This document shows positions 1 through 7,255 of a stretch of 64,000 nt of DNA, piece by piece (positions within the stretch are counted from its first letter, which is position 1; each line of letters begins with the position of its first letter). This stretch comes from Azospirillum rugosum. GTDB lineage: Bacteria > Pseudomonadota > Alphaproteobacteria > Azospirillales > Azospirillaceae. The stretch covers positions 37,394 to 101,393 of the forward strand of contig NZ_JAGINP010000029.1 in assembly GCF_017876155.1 (NCBI RefSeq), given 5' to 3'. The position numbers were made by a program, and so were the translations under genes. The notes beneath the pieces were generated by a model that made no database searches, was not told the origin of the DNA, and worked only from the letters and a program-made list of their open reading frames with translations.

Positions 1-407
1 AAGTTGTCGAAGGTCGTGTAGTAGTCCACGTTCTCCGAGCCGCGGATCAGCCGGTCGTAGGCGATGACCTTGACGCCGCGGTCCTTGGCCTGCTGCAACA
101 CGTCAGTCAGCGTCGTGCCGTCGATGGAGGCGATCACCAGGACCTTGGCGTTCTTGGTGACCATGTTTTCGATCTGGGCGAGCTGGTTGGGGATGTCGTC
201 CTCGGCGTATTGCAGGTCGGTCTTGTAGCCCTTGGCCTGGAAGTACTTGACGATGTTGTTGCCGTCATCGATCCAGCGCGCCGAGGACTTGGTCGGCATG
301 GCGATGCCCACCAGACCCTTGTCCTGCGCCGCAGCCGGGGCGGCGACGGCGGCGATTGCCAGCAGACCGATGGCCATCCCGGCCAGCTTGGTCATGAATG
401 AAGACAT
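1..407 (-). CDS. sbpA: Sugar ABC transporter periplasmic binding protein (ChvE/SbpA type), partial
   Basis: Periplasmic monosaccharide-binding protein that feeds an ABC importer and, in the ChvE/SbpA family, also a chemotaxis signal. The gene starts on the minus strand at 407 and runs off the left edge, so only about 135 N-terminal residues are visible. A signal peptide (Met, Lys, then a hydrophobic Ala/Leu/Val stretch ending Ala-Ala-Ala-Gln) precedes the mature start DKGLVGIAMPTKSSARWIDD, almost identical to what I know of Agrobacterium ChvE and Azospirillum SbpA. A strong GGAGGGAG ribosome site lies just upstream of the ATG at 407; a second ATG at 395 is less well placed. gbpR lies directly upstream in the same direction. 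The C-terminal half and the ABC genes are outside the window. Confidence 0.9.
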   Translation of the reverse strand, partial: MSSFMTKLAGMAIGLLAIAAVAAPAAAQDKGLVGIAMPTKSSARWIDDGNNIVKYFQAKGYKTDLQYAEDDIPNQLAQIENMVTKNAKVLVIASIDGTTLTDVLQQAKDRGVKVIAYDRLIRGSENVDYYTTFDN

Positions 408-497
408 GGACGGACTCCCTCCCCCTTTCACGGCACCGGGAATGACCGGTAACGCAATCATTTATGTGTCTAGCAATCAGCTGTTACTCCATAACTG

Positions 498-1508
498 TCA
501 AATACGAATATCGGCATGATCCATATCCATTTCGGTATCGGTGGACGGATCGGGGTGGCGCATCTTCTGGTCGGACGCTGCCCGCAGCGCGGACAGGACC
601 GTGCAGACGCCCGGCGACATCGGGCGGTCCTTCAGCCAGAAGATGCCGTAGGGCTCGACGCTGAAGCGCTTGTGGAATGGCATGATGGTGCAGCAGCCGT
701 TGGGGGAGAACACCCGGGCGAGCGCGCGGGCGAACACGGTGACCGAGTCGTTCTCCGCCACCATGGCCATGGAGATGACGGGGGAGGCGCTTTCGATCAC
801 CTTGCGCGGCGGCGACACCCCCTCGGCGCGGAACAGCGCCTCCACCCGGCTGCGCAGCAGGCTTCCCGCCGGCTGAAGGATCCAGGTCGCGTCCACCAGG
901 TCGGCCGCGGTCAGCGCGCGGCCAAGCCGCAGCAACGGGTGGCCGTCGCGGCAGACGAAGCACAGCTCCTCGCTGCTGATTTCTTGGTATTCGAAGGTCG
1001 ACGCATCGACGTGGCCGGGCAGGCGGCCGATCGCGAAATCCATCGCGCCTTGCTGGACCCGGTCGGCCAGCACGTCGCTGGTCTCCACCGCCACGGCGAT
1101 CTTGAGGCCCGGGTGCTCGCGGGTCAGCGCGTTGATCACCGGCACCACCAGTTCCACCGCGGGCGCCATCACCGTTCCGACGGACACGCTGCCGCTGTGC
1201 CCCGCCAGCAGGGTGTTCAGCTCCTCTCCCGCCTCCTGCAACTCGCTGAGGATCGTCCGGGCGTGGCGGATCATCAGGTTGCCGTACCAGTTCGGCTCGA
1301 CGCCGCGGCCGTGGCGCTCGAACAGCGCGATGCCCAGCGCCTCCTCCAGGTCGCCCAGCAGCTTCGACGCAGCCGGCTGCGACATGTTGAGGCTGGCGGC
1401 GGCGCGGTGCAGGTTGCGCTGCTCGTCCAGCGCGGCGAACAGCTGGAGATGGCGGAGCTTCAGCCGGGCCTTCAGGAACCAGTTGGGCGGAAACCGTTGC
1501 GCGGTCAC
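498..1508 (-). CDS. gbpR: LysR-family regulator, GbpR-like (sugar-responsive)
   Basis: Transcriptional regulator of about 336 residues. An N-terminal LysR winged helix-turn-helix (roughly residues 10-70, with the core LNMSQPAASKLLGDLEEALG) is followed by a periplasmic-binding-type effector domain. It sits immediately upstream of the sbpA/chvE homologue and divergent from an araD-like gene, matching GbpR (galactose-binding-protein regulator) of Agrobacterium and Azospirillum. The reading frame is open further upstream to 1622, but the GTG at 1508 has a GGAGG ribosome site (1513-1522) and gives the normal LysR N-terminus, so I use it. Inferred role: activates sugar uptake genes in response to arabinose or galactose. 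Possible binding sites lie at both ends of the gene. Confidence 0.8.
   Translation of the reverse strand: MTAQRFPPNWFLKARLKLRHLQLFAALDEQRNLHRAAASLNMSQPAASKLLGDLEEALGIALFERHGRGVEPNWYGNLMIRHARTILSELQEAGEELNTLLAGHSGSVSVGTVMAPAVELVVPVINALTREHPGLKIAVAVETSDVLADRVQQGAMDFAIGRLPGHVDASTFEYQEISSEELCFVCRDGHPLLRLGRALTAADLVDATWILQPAGSLLRSRVEALFRAEGVSPPRKVIESASPVISMAMVAENDSVTVFARALARVFSPNGCCTIMPFHKRFSVEPYGIFWLKDRPMSPGVCTVLSALRAASDQKMRHPDPSTDTEMDMDHADIRI
501..515. promoter_or_regulatory. Candidate GbpR operator upstream of sbpA
   Basis: The 15-mer AATACGAATATCGGC occurs here, overlapping the last codons of gbpR and about 95 bases upstream of the sbpA start. The same 15-mer occurs in inverted orientation at 1565-1579 in front of gbpR. 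Sharing one uncommon 15-mer between the sbpA and gbpR/araD promoter regions fits a LysR-type GbpR site. Binding is inferred. Confidence 0.5.
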
Positions 1509-1541
1509 GGGTGGGGCCTCCGTTCGGACGGCGCCGCCGAC

Positions 1542-1579
1542 ATACGAATTTCCATATCGCCGACGCCGATATTCGTATT
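1542..1579. promoter_or_regulatory. Inverted-repeat operator between gbpR and araD-like gene
   Basis: ATACGAAT (1542-1549) and ATTCGTAT (1571-1578) are a perfect 8-base inverted repeat, and the right arm lies inside GCCGATATTCGTATT (1565-1579). That sequence is the reverse complement of the 15-mer at 501-515. The site is in the divergent promoter region of gbpR and the araD-like gene, as expected for autoregulation and co-activation by a LysR protein. Confidence 0.5.
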
Positions 1580-1645
1580 GGACGATTATCAGGACGCCCC
1601 TTATCGTTGGCTTGGTCAACAAAATTCAGCGCGGCACAGCGCGAG

Positions 1646-2587
1646 ATGGATCCCATGGCCATGCCCCCCAGCGCCCGTCCCTACCGGGGAGTGTTCCCCG
1701 TCGTCCCCACCATCTTCACCGAGACGGGGGACCTGGACCTTGCCGGGCAGAAGCGCTGCGTCGACTTCATGATCGACGCGGGCTCGAACGGCCTGTGCAT
1801 CCTCGCCAACTTCTCCGAGCAGTTTGTGCTGACCGACGCCGAGCGCGAGCTGCTGATGGAGACCATCCTCAATCACGTCGCCGGCCGGGTGCCGGTCATC
1901 GTCACCACCACCCATTTCAGCACCGCCGCCTGCGCCGCGCGCAGCCGCCGCGCCCAGGAGATGGGGGCCGCCATGGTGATGGTCATGCCGCCCTACCACG
2001 GCGCCACCATCCGCGTGCCCGAGGCCGGCATCATCTCGTTCTTCCAGCGGGTGTCCGACGCCATCGACATCCCGATCATGATCCAGGACGCGCCGGTCAG
2101 CGGCACCCCGCTGCCCGCGGAGCTGCTGGCCCGCATGGCGCTGGAGATCGCCAACGTCTCCTACTTCAAGGTCGAGGTGCCGCAGGCCGCCGCCAAGCTG
2201 CGCCGGCTGATCGAGCTGGGCGGCGGCGCCGTCGAGGGGCCCTGGGACGGCGAGGAGGCGATCACCCTGCTGGCCGACCTGGACGCCGGGGCCACCGGCG
2301 CCATGACGGGCGGCGGCTATCCCGACGGCATCCGCCAGATCATCGATCCATTCCTGGCCGGCGACCGCGAGGCGGCGGTGGCGGCCTACGGGCGCTGGCT
2401 GCCGCTGATCAACCACGAGAACCGCCAGTGCGGCCTCGTCACCGCCAAGATCCTGATGAAGGAGGGCGGCATCATCGCCTGCGACGCCGTGCGCCACCCG
2501 CTGTCGGACCCGCACCCGGCCAGCCGCGCCGGCCTGCTCGACGCCGCCCGCCGCCTCGACCCGCTGGTCCTGCGCTGGGCGCGCTGA
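1646..2587 (+). CDS. araD: L-2-keto-3-deoxyarabonate dehydratase-like protein (DHDPS/NAL family)
   Basis: Cytoplasmic class I aldolase-fold lyase of about 313 residues. The family fold and the Schiff-base lysine (SYFKVEVPQ, about K175 from this start) are clear. The sequence strongly resembles A. brasilense AraD, which dehydrates L-2-keto-3-deoxyarabonate to alpha-ketoglutaric semialdehyde in the non-phosphorylating L-arabinose route; shared stretches include RGVFPVVPT, DGEEAITLLADL, GATGAMTGGG and LPLINHENRQ. Candidate starts are ATG at 1646, 1655 and 1661; none has an ideal ribosome site. It is divergent from gbpR and shares its operator region, so regulation by GbpR is likely. It is not the bacterial ribulose-phosphate epimerase that is also called AraD. 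Confidence 0.8.
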   Translation: MDPMAMPPSARPYRGVFPVVPTIFTETGDLDLAGQKRCVDFMIDAGSNGLCILANFSEQFVLTDAERELLMETILNHVAGRVPVIVTTTHFSTAACAARSRRAQEMGAAMVMVMPPYHGATIRVPEAGIISFFQRVSDAIDIPIMIQDAPVSGTPLPAELLARMALEIANVSYFKVEVPQAAAKLRRLIELGGGAVEGPWDGEEAITLLADLDAGATGAMTGGGYPDGIRQIIDPFLAGDREAAVAAYGRWLPLINHENRQCGLVTAKILMKEGGIIACDAVRHPLSDPHPASRAGLLDAARRLDPLVLRWAR

Positions 2588-3098
2588 GGGCGGGCTCCCG
2601 GCCTCCGTCGCCGCCACGACCATCGAAGGTGGCGGTCGAGCGGCTGATGAAGGCGACCGATCCGAACCTGGCCTTCATGCTGCTGGACACCCCCCTCCTC
2701 CATTGCCGCGGCGCCGGCCCGCTGGAGATCTGATGATCAACGACAGCCAGACGGCCCTGCCCGAAAAGCCCGAAGCCCCGGCCGGGAAAGGCACCGGCGC
2801 GATGCTGCGCAGTGCGTCGTCGTTGTCGCGCACGTTCCGGCTGGCCAGGGCGCGCAGCAGCGATAAACGGCTGCGCAACCACCCGCCATGGCGGCCGTCC
2901 GCAGGCAGCCGCGGGGGCCGGCGGTTGTTCCGGCTTTTCTTCGCCGCCAGGGGTGGGGTGGGAATCTGGGGCATGGCGGAACGTGCGGCGGGGTCCGGTG
3001 CGGGCGGCGACCGGCATCTAGGCGGTTCCGGTTCCTCGTGCAATGGCAATTCTTCGCCACAGCCGATGGGGCCGAGGAACTCACGTCGAAGGGGGCGG
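2588..3098. other. Intergenic stretch without a convincing gene
   Basis: About 510 bases lie between the converging ends of the araD-like gene and the LysR gene. Open frames exist on both strands but are low-complexity Arg/Pro/Gly-rich translations typical of GC-rich noncoding DNA. A short plus-strand stretch (about 2629-2790) reads like more normal protein in two abutting frames and could be gene debris, but I recognise no family. Confidence 0.4.
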
Positions 3099-4001
3099 TC
3101 AGCCCGACGCGGCCTCCTGCAGCAGCCAGTCCATGAACAGTGCGATCTTGCGCGACCGGCCCCGGCCCGGCCCGTGCAGCAGGTAATAGGCCTTCGCCGG
3201 CCGCAGGGTGTGGGGGAACGGCTGGACCAGCCGTCCGCTCGCCAGCTCGTCGCGCACCAGGAAGACCGGCAGGAGCGCCACCCCCATGCCCAGGGCCGCG
3301 GCCTCCGTGATCATGAAGAAATGCTCGAAACCGGGCGATTGCCCGGTGTCCGGCGGTGCCATGCCGTGCGCGGCGAAGAAGTCGGGCCAGGCTTCCGGCC
3401 GCGTGGTGTGCACCAGCAGCCGGTGGGCGGGCAGGTCGGCGGGGGAGGCGAGGGGGGCTTGGCGGGGCAGGGCGGGGGCGCAGAAGATCCCCATCTCCTC
3501 CCTCATGAACAGGGTCGCCTCGGCGCCCGGCCATGGGCCGAAGCCGTAGCGCAGGGCAAGGTCGATCGGCTCGGCCACGAAATCGACGGTGTGTTCGGAG
3601 GTGGACACGTCCACCAGGATGTCGGGGTGGGCGTGCTGGAAGCGGTGCAGCCGCGGCACCAGCCAGCGCAGGGCGAAGGTCGGCAACAGGCTGATCGACA
3701 GGACGCCGCCCTCTTCAAGCCGCCGCACGGATTGCGAGGCCGCGGCGATGCGGCCGAGCGCGTCGGCGACCTGTGGGTAGAAGACCGCTCCGGCCGGGGT
3801 CAGCGCGATGGCGCGCCCCTCGCGGCGGAACAGAGGCACGCCCAGCTCCGCCTCCAGCGCCTGGACGGAGCGGCTGACCGCGCCCTGGGTGACGTTCAAT
3901 TCGCGAGCCGCCGCCGTGAAGCTGAGATGCCGTGCGGCGGCCACGAAGCTGCGGATCCCGTTCAGCGACGGCAGGCGGCGCTCGTCCATGTGGCTTTCCA
4001 T
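3099..4001 (-). CDS. LysR-family transcriptional regulator (GcvA-like)
   Basis: A 300-residue regulator. The N-terminal HTH (residues about 9-68, LSFTAAARELNVTQGAVSRS) and the effector domain with FALRWLVPRLHRFQ resemble the GcvA/AmpR subgroup of LysR proteins. It starts at 4001 and is divergent from the VOC-protein gene at 4124. An imperfect palindrome, CCATGAG..TCATGG (3998-4016), overlaps its own start codon and contains an ATGA-N7-TCAT core, a plausible LysR box for autoregulation. The inducing ligand and target are unknown; the VOC gene is the obvious candidate by position only. Confidence 0.75.
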   Translation of the reverse strand: MESHMDERRLPSLNGIRSFVAAARHLSFTAAARELNVTQGAVSRSVQALEAELGVPLFRREGRAIALTPAGAVFYPQVADALGRIAAASQSVRRLEEGGVLSISLLPTFALRWLVPRLHRFQHAHPDILVDVSTSEHTVDFVAEPIDLALRYGFGPWPGAEATLFMREEMGIFCAPALPRQAPLASPADLPAHRLLVHTTRPEAWPDFFAAHGMAPPDTGQSPGFEHFFMITEAAALGMGVALLPVFLVRDELASGRLVQPFPHTLRPAKAYYLLHGPGRGRSRKIALFMDWLLQEAASG

Positions 4002-4123
4002 GAGTTTTCCTCATGGAACGCGCCGCATTTCTCGTTTGTCAAGCGTGCACGAACCTTCTTAGATCCCAACAGTCGGGGCCGCCACGCAGGCACCCGCCCA
4101 GCACCGCACAGCAGGGATGTTCC

Positions 4124-4552
4124 ATGACGAACGTGACGCCATTCCACATCGCCTTCCCGGTCAACGACCTCGCCGCCGCGCGGCACTTCTACGGGACCGT
4201 GCTCGGCTGCCCGGAGGGGCGCAGCTCCGACCAGTGGATCGACTTCGACCTGTTCGGCCACCAGATCGTGGCCCATCTGAAGCCGGGTGCTGCGAACGAG
4301 GACAACCTGCACCACAACCCGGTGGACGGCCACGACGTGCCGGTCCCGCATTTCGGCGTGGTGCTGGAGATGGACCAGTGGCACGCGCTGGCCGAGCGGC
4401 TGCGCGGGGCGGGGATCAAATTCGTGATCGAGCCCTACATCCGCTTCAAGGGCCAGGTGGGGGAGCAGGCGACCATGTTCTTCCTCGACCCCGCCGGCAA
4501 CGCGCTGGAGTTCAAGGCCTTCGCGGACATGTCGCAGCTCTTCGCGAAGTAA
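4124..4552 (+). CDS. VOC-family (glyoxalase/bleomycin-resistance fold) protein
   Basis: A 142-residue single-domain vicinal-oxygen-chelate protein. The N-terminal FHIAFPVNDLAAARHFY is the classic beta-alpha-beta start of the fold. Likely metal ligands are His in FHIAF, His in PHFGVV and Glu in ALEFKAF near the C-terminus, suggesting it may be a metal-dependent lyase or dioxygenase-type enzyme. Its close relatives are usually annotated only as VOC proteins, so I assign no substrate. The ATG at 4124 has a CAGGGA ribosome site. It is divergent from the LysR gene and followed by a perfect hairpin terminator. Confidence 0.75.
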   Translation: MTNVTPFHIAFPVNDLAAARHFYGTVLGCPEGRSSDQWIDFDLFGHQIVAHLKPGAANEDNLHHNPVDGHDVPVPHFGVVLEMDQWHALAERLRGAGIKFVIEPYIRFKGQVGEQATMFFLDPAGNALEFKAFADMSQLFAK

Positions 4553-4560
4553 CGCCGCGC

Positions 4561-4585
4561 ACGGCCGGGGGATCGCCCCGGCCGT
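4561..4585. terminator. Bidirectional hairpin terminator
   Basis: ACGGCCGGGG (4561-4570), a 5-base loop, then CCCCGGCCGT (4576-4585): a perfect 10-base-pair stem between the converging VOC and Old Yellow Enzyme genes. There is no clear T-run. Confidence 0.6.
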
Positions 4586-4598
4586 ACCGCTGCGCTGG

Positions 4599-5675
4599 TC
4601 ACTCCGCCGCCACGGTTTCGCCGAGCAGCGGGTAGTCGTTGTAGCCGGTCTCGTCGGCGCTGTAGATCGTCTCGGCGTTGACCGCGTTGAGCGGCGCGTT
4701 GCGCCGGAACCGCTCGACGAGGTCGGCATTGGCGATGTAGGGGCGCCCGAACGCCGCGGCGTCCGCCTCGCCGCGCGCGATGGCCTGCTCCGCGCTCTCC
4801 TTGGTCAGCCCTTCGTTGACGATGTAGGCGCCTTTGAACAGGCGCCGGACGTCCAGCCCGATCCGCCGGTCGCCCAACTCAAGCGACTCGCGGGCGAAGA
4901 TGAAGGCGAGCTTCCGGGCGTCGAGCTGCTCCGCGACGTAGGAGAAAAGCGCGCGGGGGTCAGAATCCTGCATCGAGTAGGAACTGGACATCAGGTTGAG
5001 GTGCACGCCGATCCGATCCGCCGGCCAGACGGTCAGCAGGGCGTCCACCGCCTCCAGCAGGAAGCGGGCCCGGTTCTCGATCGAGCCGCCGTAGCGGTCC
5101 GTCCGCTTGTTCGAGCCGTCGTGCAGGAACTGGTCGAACAGATAGCCGTTGGCGCCATGCAGCTCCACGCCGTCGAAGCCGGCCCGCAGGGCGTTGGCGG
5201 CGCCCACGCGGAAGTCCTCGACGATGCCGGCGATTTCCTCCGTCTCCAGCGCCCGCGGCACGACGTAGGGGCGCTGCGGCCGGAGGATGTTGACATGGCC
5301 CTCCGGCGCGATGGCGCTGGGGGCCACCGGCAGCTTGCCGTCGAGAAGGACCGGGTCCGACACCCGGCCGACGTGCCAGAGCTGGGAAACGATGAGGCCG
5401 CCCGCGGCGTGGACCGCCGACGTCACTTCCGTCCACCCGGCGATCTGCGCCTCGGACCAGATGCCGGGCGTGTTGGGGTAGCCGACGCCCTGCGGCGACA
5501 CCGACGTCGCCTCGGAAATGATCAGGCCCGCGCTGGCGCGCTGGGCGTAGTGCTTCGCGTGAATGGCGCCGGGACTGCGCTCGTTGAAGGCGCGCATGCG
5601 GGTCAACGGGGCCATGATGATCCGGTTCGGCAATTCGAGCGCGCCGATCCGGACGGGATCGAAAAGGCTGGGCAT
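4599..5675 (-). CDS. Old Yellow Enzyme family alkene reductase (NemA-like)
   Basis: FMN-dependent cytoplasmic ene-reductase of 358 residues, the normal length for the family. The TIM-barrel signature runs throughout: PNRIIMAPLTR at the N-terminus (T25 near the flavin), the substrate-binding pair H173 and N176 in ELHGANGYLFDQF, and the phosphate-binding segment AAAFGRPYIAN near the C-terminus. Such enzymes use NADPH to reduce activated alkenes such as N-ethylmaleimide, or nitro compounds. It is divergent from an Rrf2 regulator, an arrangement typical of electrophile-inducible detoxification. The shared intergenic region holds a GTAAC/GTTAC inverted repeat, so the Rrf2 protein probably represses it. 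Confidence 0.9.
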   Translation of the reverse strand: MPSLFDPVRIGALELPNRIIMAPLTRMRAFNERSPGAIHAKHYAQRASAGLIISEATSVSPQGVGYPNTPGIWSEAQIAGWTEVTSAVHAAGGLIVSQLWHVGRVSDPVLLDGKLPVAPSAIAPEGHVNILRPQRPYVVPRALETEEIAGIVEDFRVGAANALRAGFDGVELHGANGYLFDQFLHDGSNKRTDRYGGSIENRARFLLEAVDALLTVWPADRIGVHLNLMSSSYSMQDSDPRALFSYVAEQLDARKLAFIFARESLELGDRRIGLDVRRLFKGAYIVNEGLTKESAEQAIARGEADAAAFGRPYIANADLVERFRRNAPLNAVNAETIYSADETGYNDYPLLGETVAAE

Positions 5676-5732
5676 CGGTTTGGATTTCCTTAGCGCTGGT
5701 GGGCCTTGCCTTGGCCGGCGACCACCATGGAT

Positions 5733-5857
5733 GTAACCATTGCTGTTACGATATAACCGGACCGGGGGCAGATCGCAAGCCTCCCTCCGCCCTGCCGTGA
5801 CATGGCCGACCTGCGTTGACAGGCTTGAACAAAACCAACATTGTTACATTCAAGCCT
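5733..5857. promoter_or_regulatory. Divergent control region of OYE and Rrf2 genes
   Basis: Two inverted repeats lie here. GTAAC (5733-5737) with GTTAC (5745-5749) resembles Rrf2-type operators and lies about 60 bases upstream of the OYE start. AGGCTTGAA (5821-5829) with TTCAAGCCT (5849-5857) is a perfect 9-base repeat just before the regulator gene, and a further TTGTTACATT lies inside it. Confidence 0.5.
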
Positions 5858-5876
5858 GCGGACGGGGGTCGTTTGT

Positions 5877-6344
5877 ATGAGCGCCAACAGCCGCTTGACG
5901 GTGGCAACCCACATCCTCGCCTGGATGGCGCTGGTCGCGCGGAAGAGTCCGGCCCCGATGACGTCGGACCGCATCGCGCGGAGCGTCAACACCAACCCGG
6001 TCGTGATCCGCCGGATCCTCGGGCTTCTGGCGAAGGCCGGCCTTGTGGAAAGCTACCGCGGTGCGAACGCCGGCTGGCGCCTGAGCCGGAGCGCCGACGC
6101 GATCACCCTGCTGGATGTCTTCGACGCCCTGGAGGAGGGGACCACCTTCGCCCTGCACCCCTCGACGCCCAGCCAGAACTGCCCGGTTGGCCGGGGCATC
6201 AGGCCGGCCCTCGGCGCCGTCTACGGCTCGATCGACGAAGCCCTTCGAAAATCCCTGGCCGCCACGTCCATCGAGGATGTGCTGCGGAACACCCTGGAAT
6301 CGGGGCAACCGGGACCGGAGGCCAGGCCCGGCGCCGACGGATAG
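5877..6344 (+). CDS. Rrf2-family transcriptional regulator with a single cysteine
   Basis: A 155-residue Rrf2 protein. The winged helix-turn-helix covers about residues 10-75, with MTSDRIARSVNTNPVVIRR and the wing RGANAGWRL. Iron-sulfur members of this family (IscR, NsrR, RsrR) use three or four Cys/His ligands. Here only one cysteine is present, C102 in SQNCPVG, which fits the thiol-sensing branch (YwnA/SaiR-like) that detects electrophiles by modification of one cysteine. The ATG at 5877 has a GGGGG ribosome site; the frame is open to 5841 but that start is inferior. The divergent OYE gene is its probable target. Confidence 0.8.
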   Translation: MSANSRLTVATHILAWMALVARKSPAPMTSDRIARSVNTNPVVIRRILGLLAKAGLVESYRGANAGWRLSRSADAITLLDVFDALEEGTTFALHPSTPSQNCPVGRGIRPALGAVYGSIDEALRKSLAATSIEDVLRNTLESGQPGPEARPGADG

Positions 6345-6413
6345 AGCGTTTCCGGACGAACCAACACCCCATTCGCGCCCTTCGCGGCCGGGACGGCGGT
6401 GCTATCATCGGGG

Positions 6414-7253
6414 ATGGCCGCAAGCGTGTTGAGGCTCTTTCCCGGACCGCCGGCAGACGTCCCGTTGGCGGGGCTGTGTCTGAGGGACGCCGTGCACCGG
6501 CTGGGCAGCGCGGCGGCGCCCTTCGTGTACGCAAGCTTCGTCGGCAGCCTGGACGGGCGCATCGCCCTGCGGGATCCGCAGGCCGGGACAAGCCACCTGC
6601 CGGTCGAGATCACCAGCGGGAACGACTTCCGCCTCTTCCTCGAATTGCAGGCGCAGGCGGACTGCCTCATCACCCACGGCGGTTACTTGCGCGATCTGGC
6701 GGCGGGCCGGCTCGACGACGTCCTGCAAATCGGGACACAGGACGCGGGACGCGATCTCGGGCGCTGGCGGCAGGAGAACGGCTTGGCCCCCCAGCCCGCC
6801 GTGGTGATCGCTAGCGCGAGCCTCGACTTCCCCATCCCGGACTCCCTGGCGCGGGCATCGCAGCGGGTGCTGATCGCGACGGGCCGGCAGGCGCCGCCCG
6901 ACCGGGTGGAGGCGCTGCGGGCACGCGGATACCCGGTCGTCGTCGCCGGCGACGGCGCGTCGGTGGAAGGGGCGCCGCTGGTCCGGGAACTGGGCGCGCT
7001 GGGCTTCCGCAGCCTGTATCTGCTGGCCGGCCCGCGCATGCTGTCGACCATGCTGCGGGACGGGGTGCTGTCGCGGCTCTACCTCACCGTTGCGCATCGC
7101 CTGCTGGGTGGGGAGAGCTTCCACACCATGACGGAGGGGCCGGGGTTGGGGGATGCCGGCCGCCTGCGCCTGTCGTCGCTCCATTACGATTCCGCGGCGC
7201 CGGACGGCGCGGGCCAGTGGTTCGCCCGGTTCGAGCCGCAGCGCCCCGCGTAA
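6414..7253 (+). CDS. RibD C-terminal-like (dihydrofolate-reductase fold) reductase
   Basis: About 279 residues with the RibD reductase/DHFR fold. PFVYASFVGSLDGRIAL is the typical first strand and substrate loop, SHLPVEITSGNDFRLFLELQAQADCLITHGGYL matches the RibD pyrimidine-reductase core, and the C-terminal half carries LYLLAGPRMLSTML. No deaminase domain is present. It could be a stand-alone riboflavin-type pyrimidine reductase or a pterin reductase. Because it abuts a tetrahydromethanopterin gene island, a dihydromethanopterin reductase role is an attractive but unproven possibility. A GTG at 6399 is an alternative start; neither start has a good ribosome site. It converges on the binding-protein gene with a 2-base gap. 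Confidence 0.65.
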   Translation: MAASVLRLFPGPPADVPLAGLCLRDAVHRLGSAAAPFVYASFVGSLDGRIALRDPQAGTSHLPVEITSGNDFRLFLELQAQADCLITHGGYLRDLAAGRLDDVLQIGTQDAGRDLGRWRQENGLAPQPAVVIASASLDFPIPDSLARASQRVLIATGRQAPPDRVEALRARGYPVVVAGDGASVEGAPLVRELGALGFRSLYLLAGPRMLSTMLRDGVLSRLYLTVAHRLLGGESFHTMTEGPGLGDAGRLRLSSLHYDSAAPDGAGQWFARFEPQRPA

Positions 7254-7255
7254 CG

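Noticed and set aside
2629..2790. Possible gene remnant or insertion-sequence fragment after the araD-like gene
   Set aside because: No recognisable domain, no terminal inverted repeats; too little to call a pseudogene.
4561..4585. Hairpin considered as a riboswitch
   Set aside because: A simple perfect stem between converging genes; terminator is the simpler reading.
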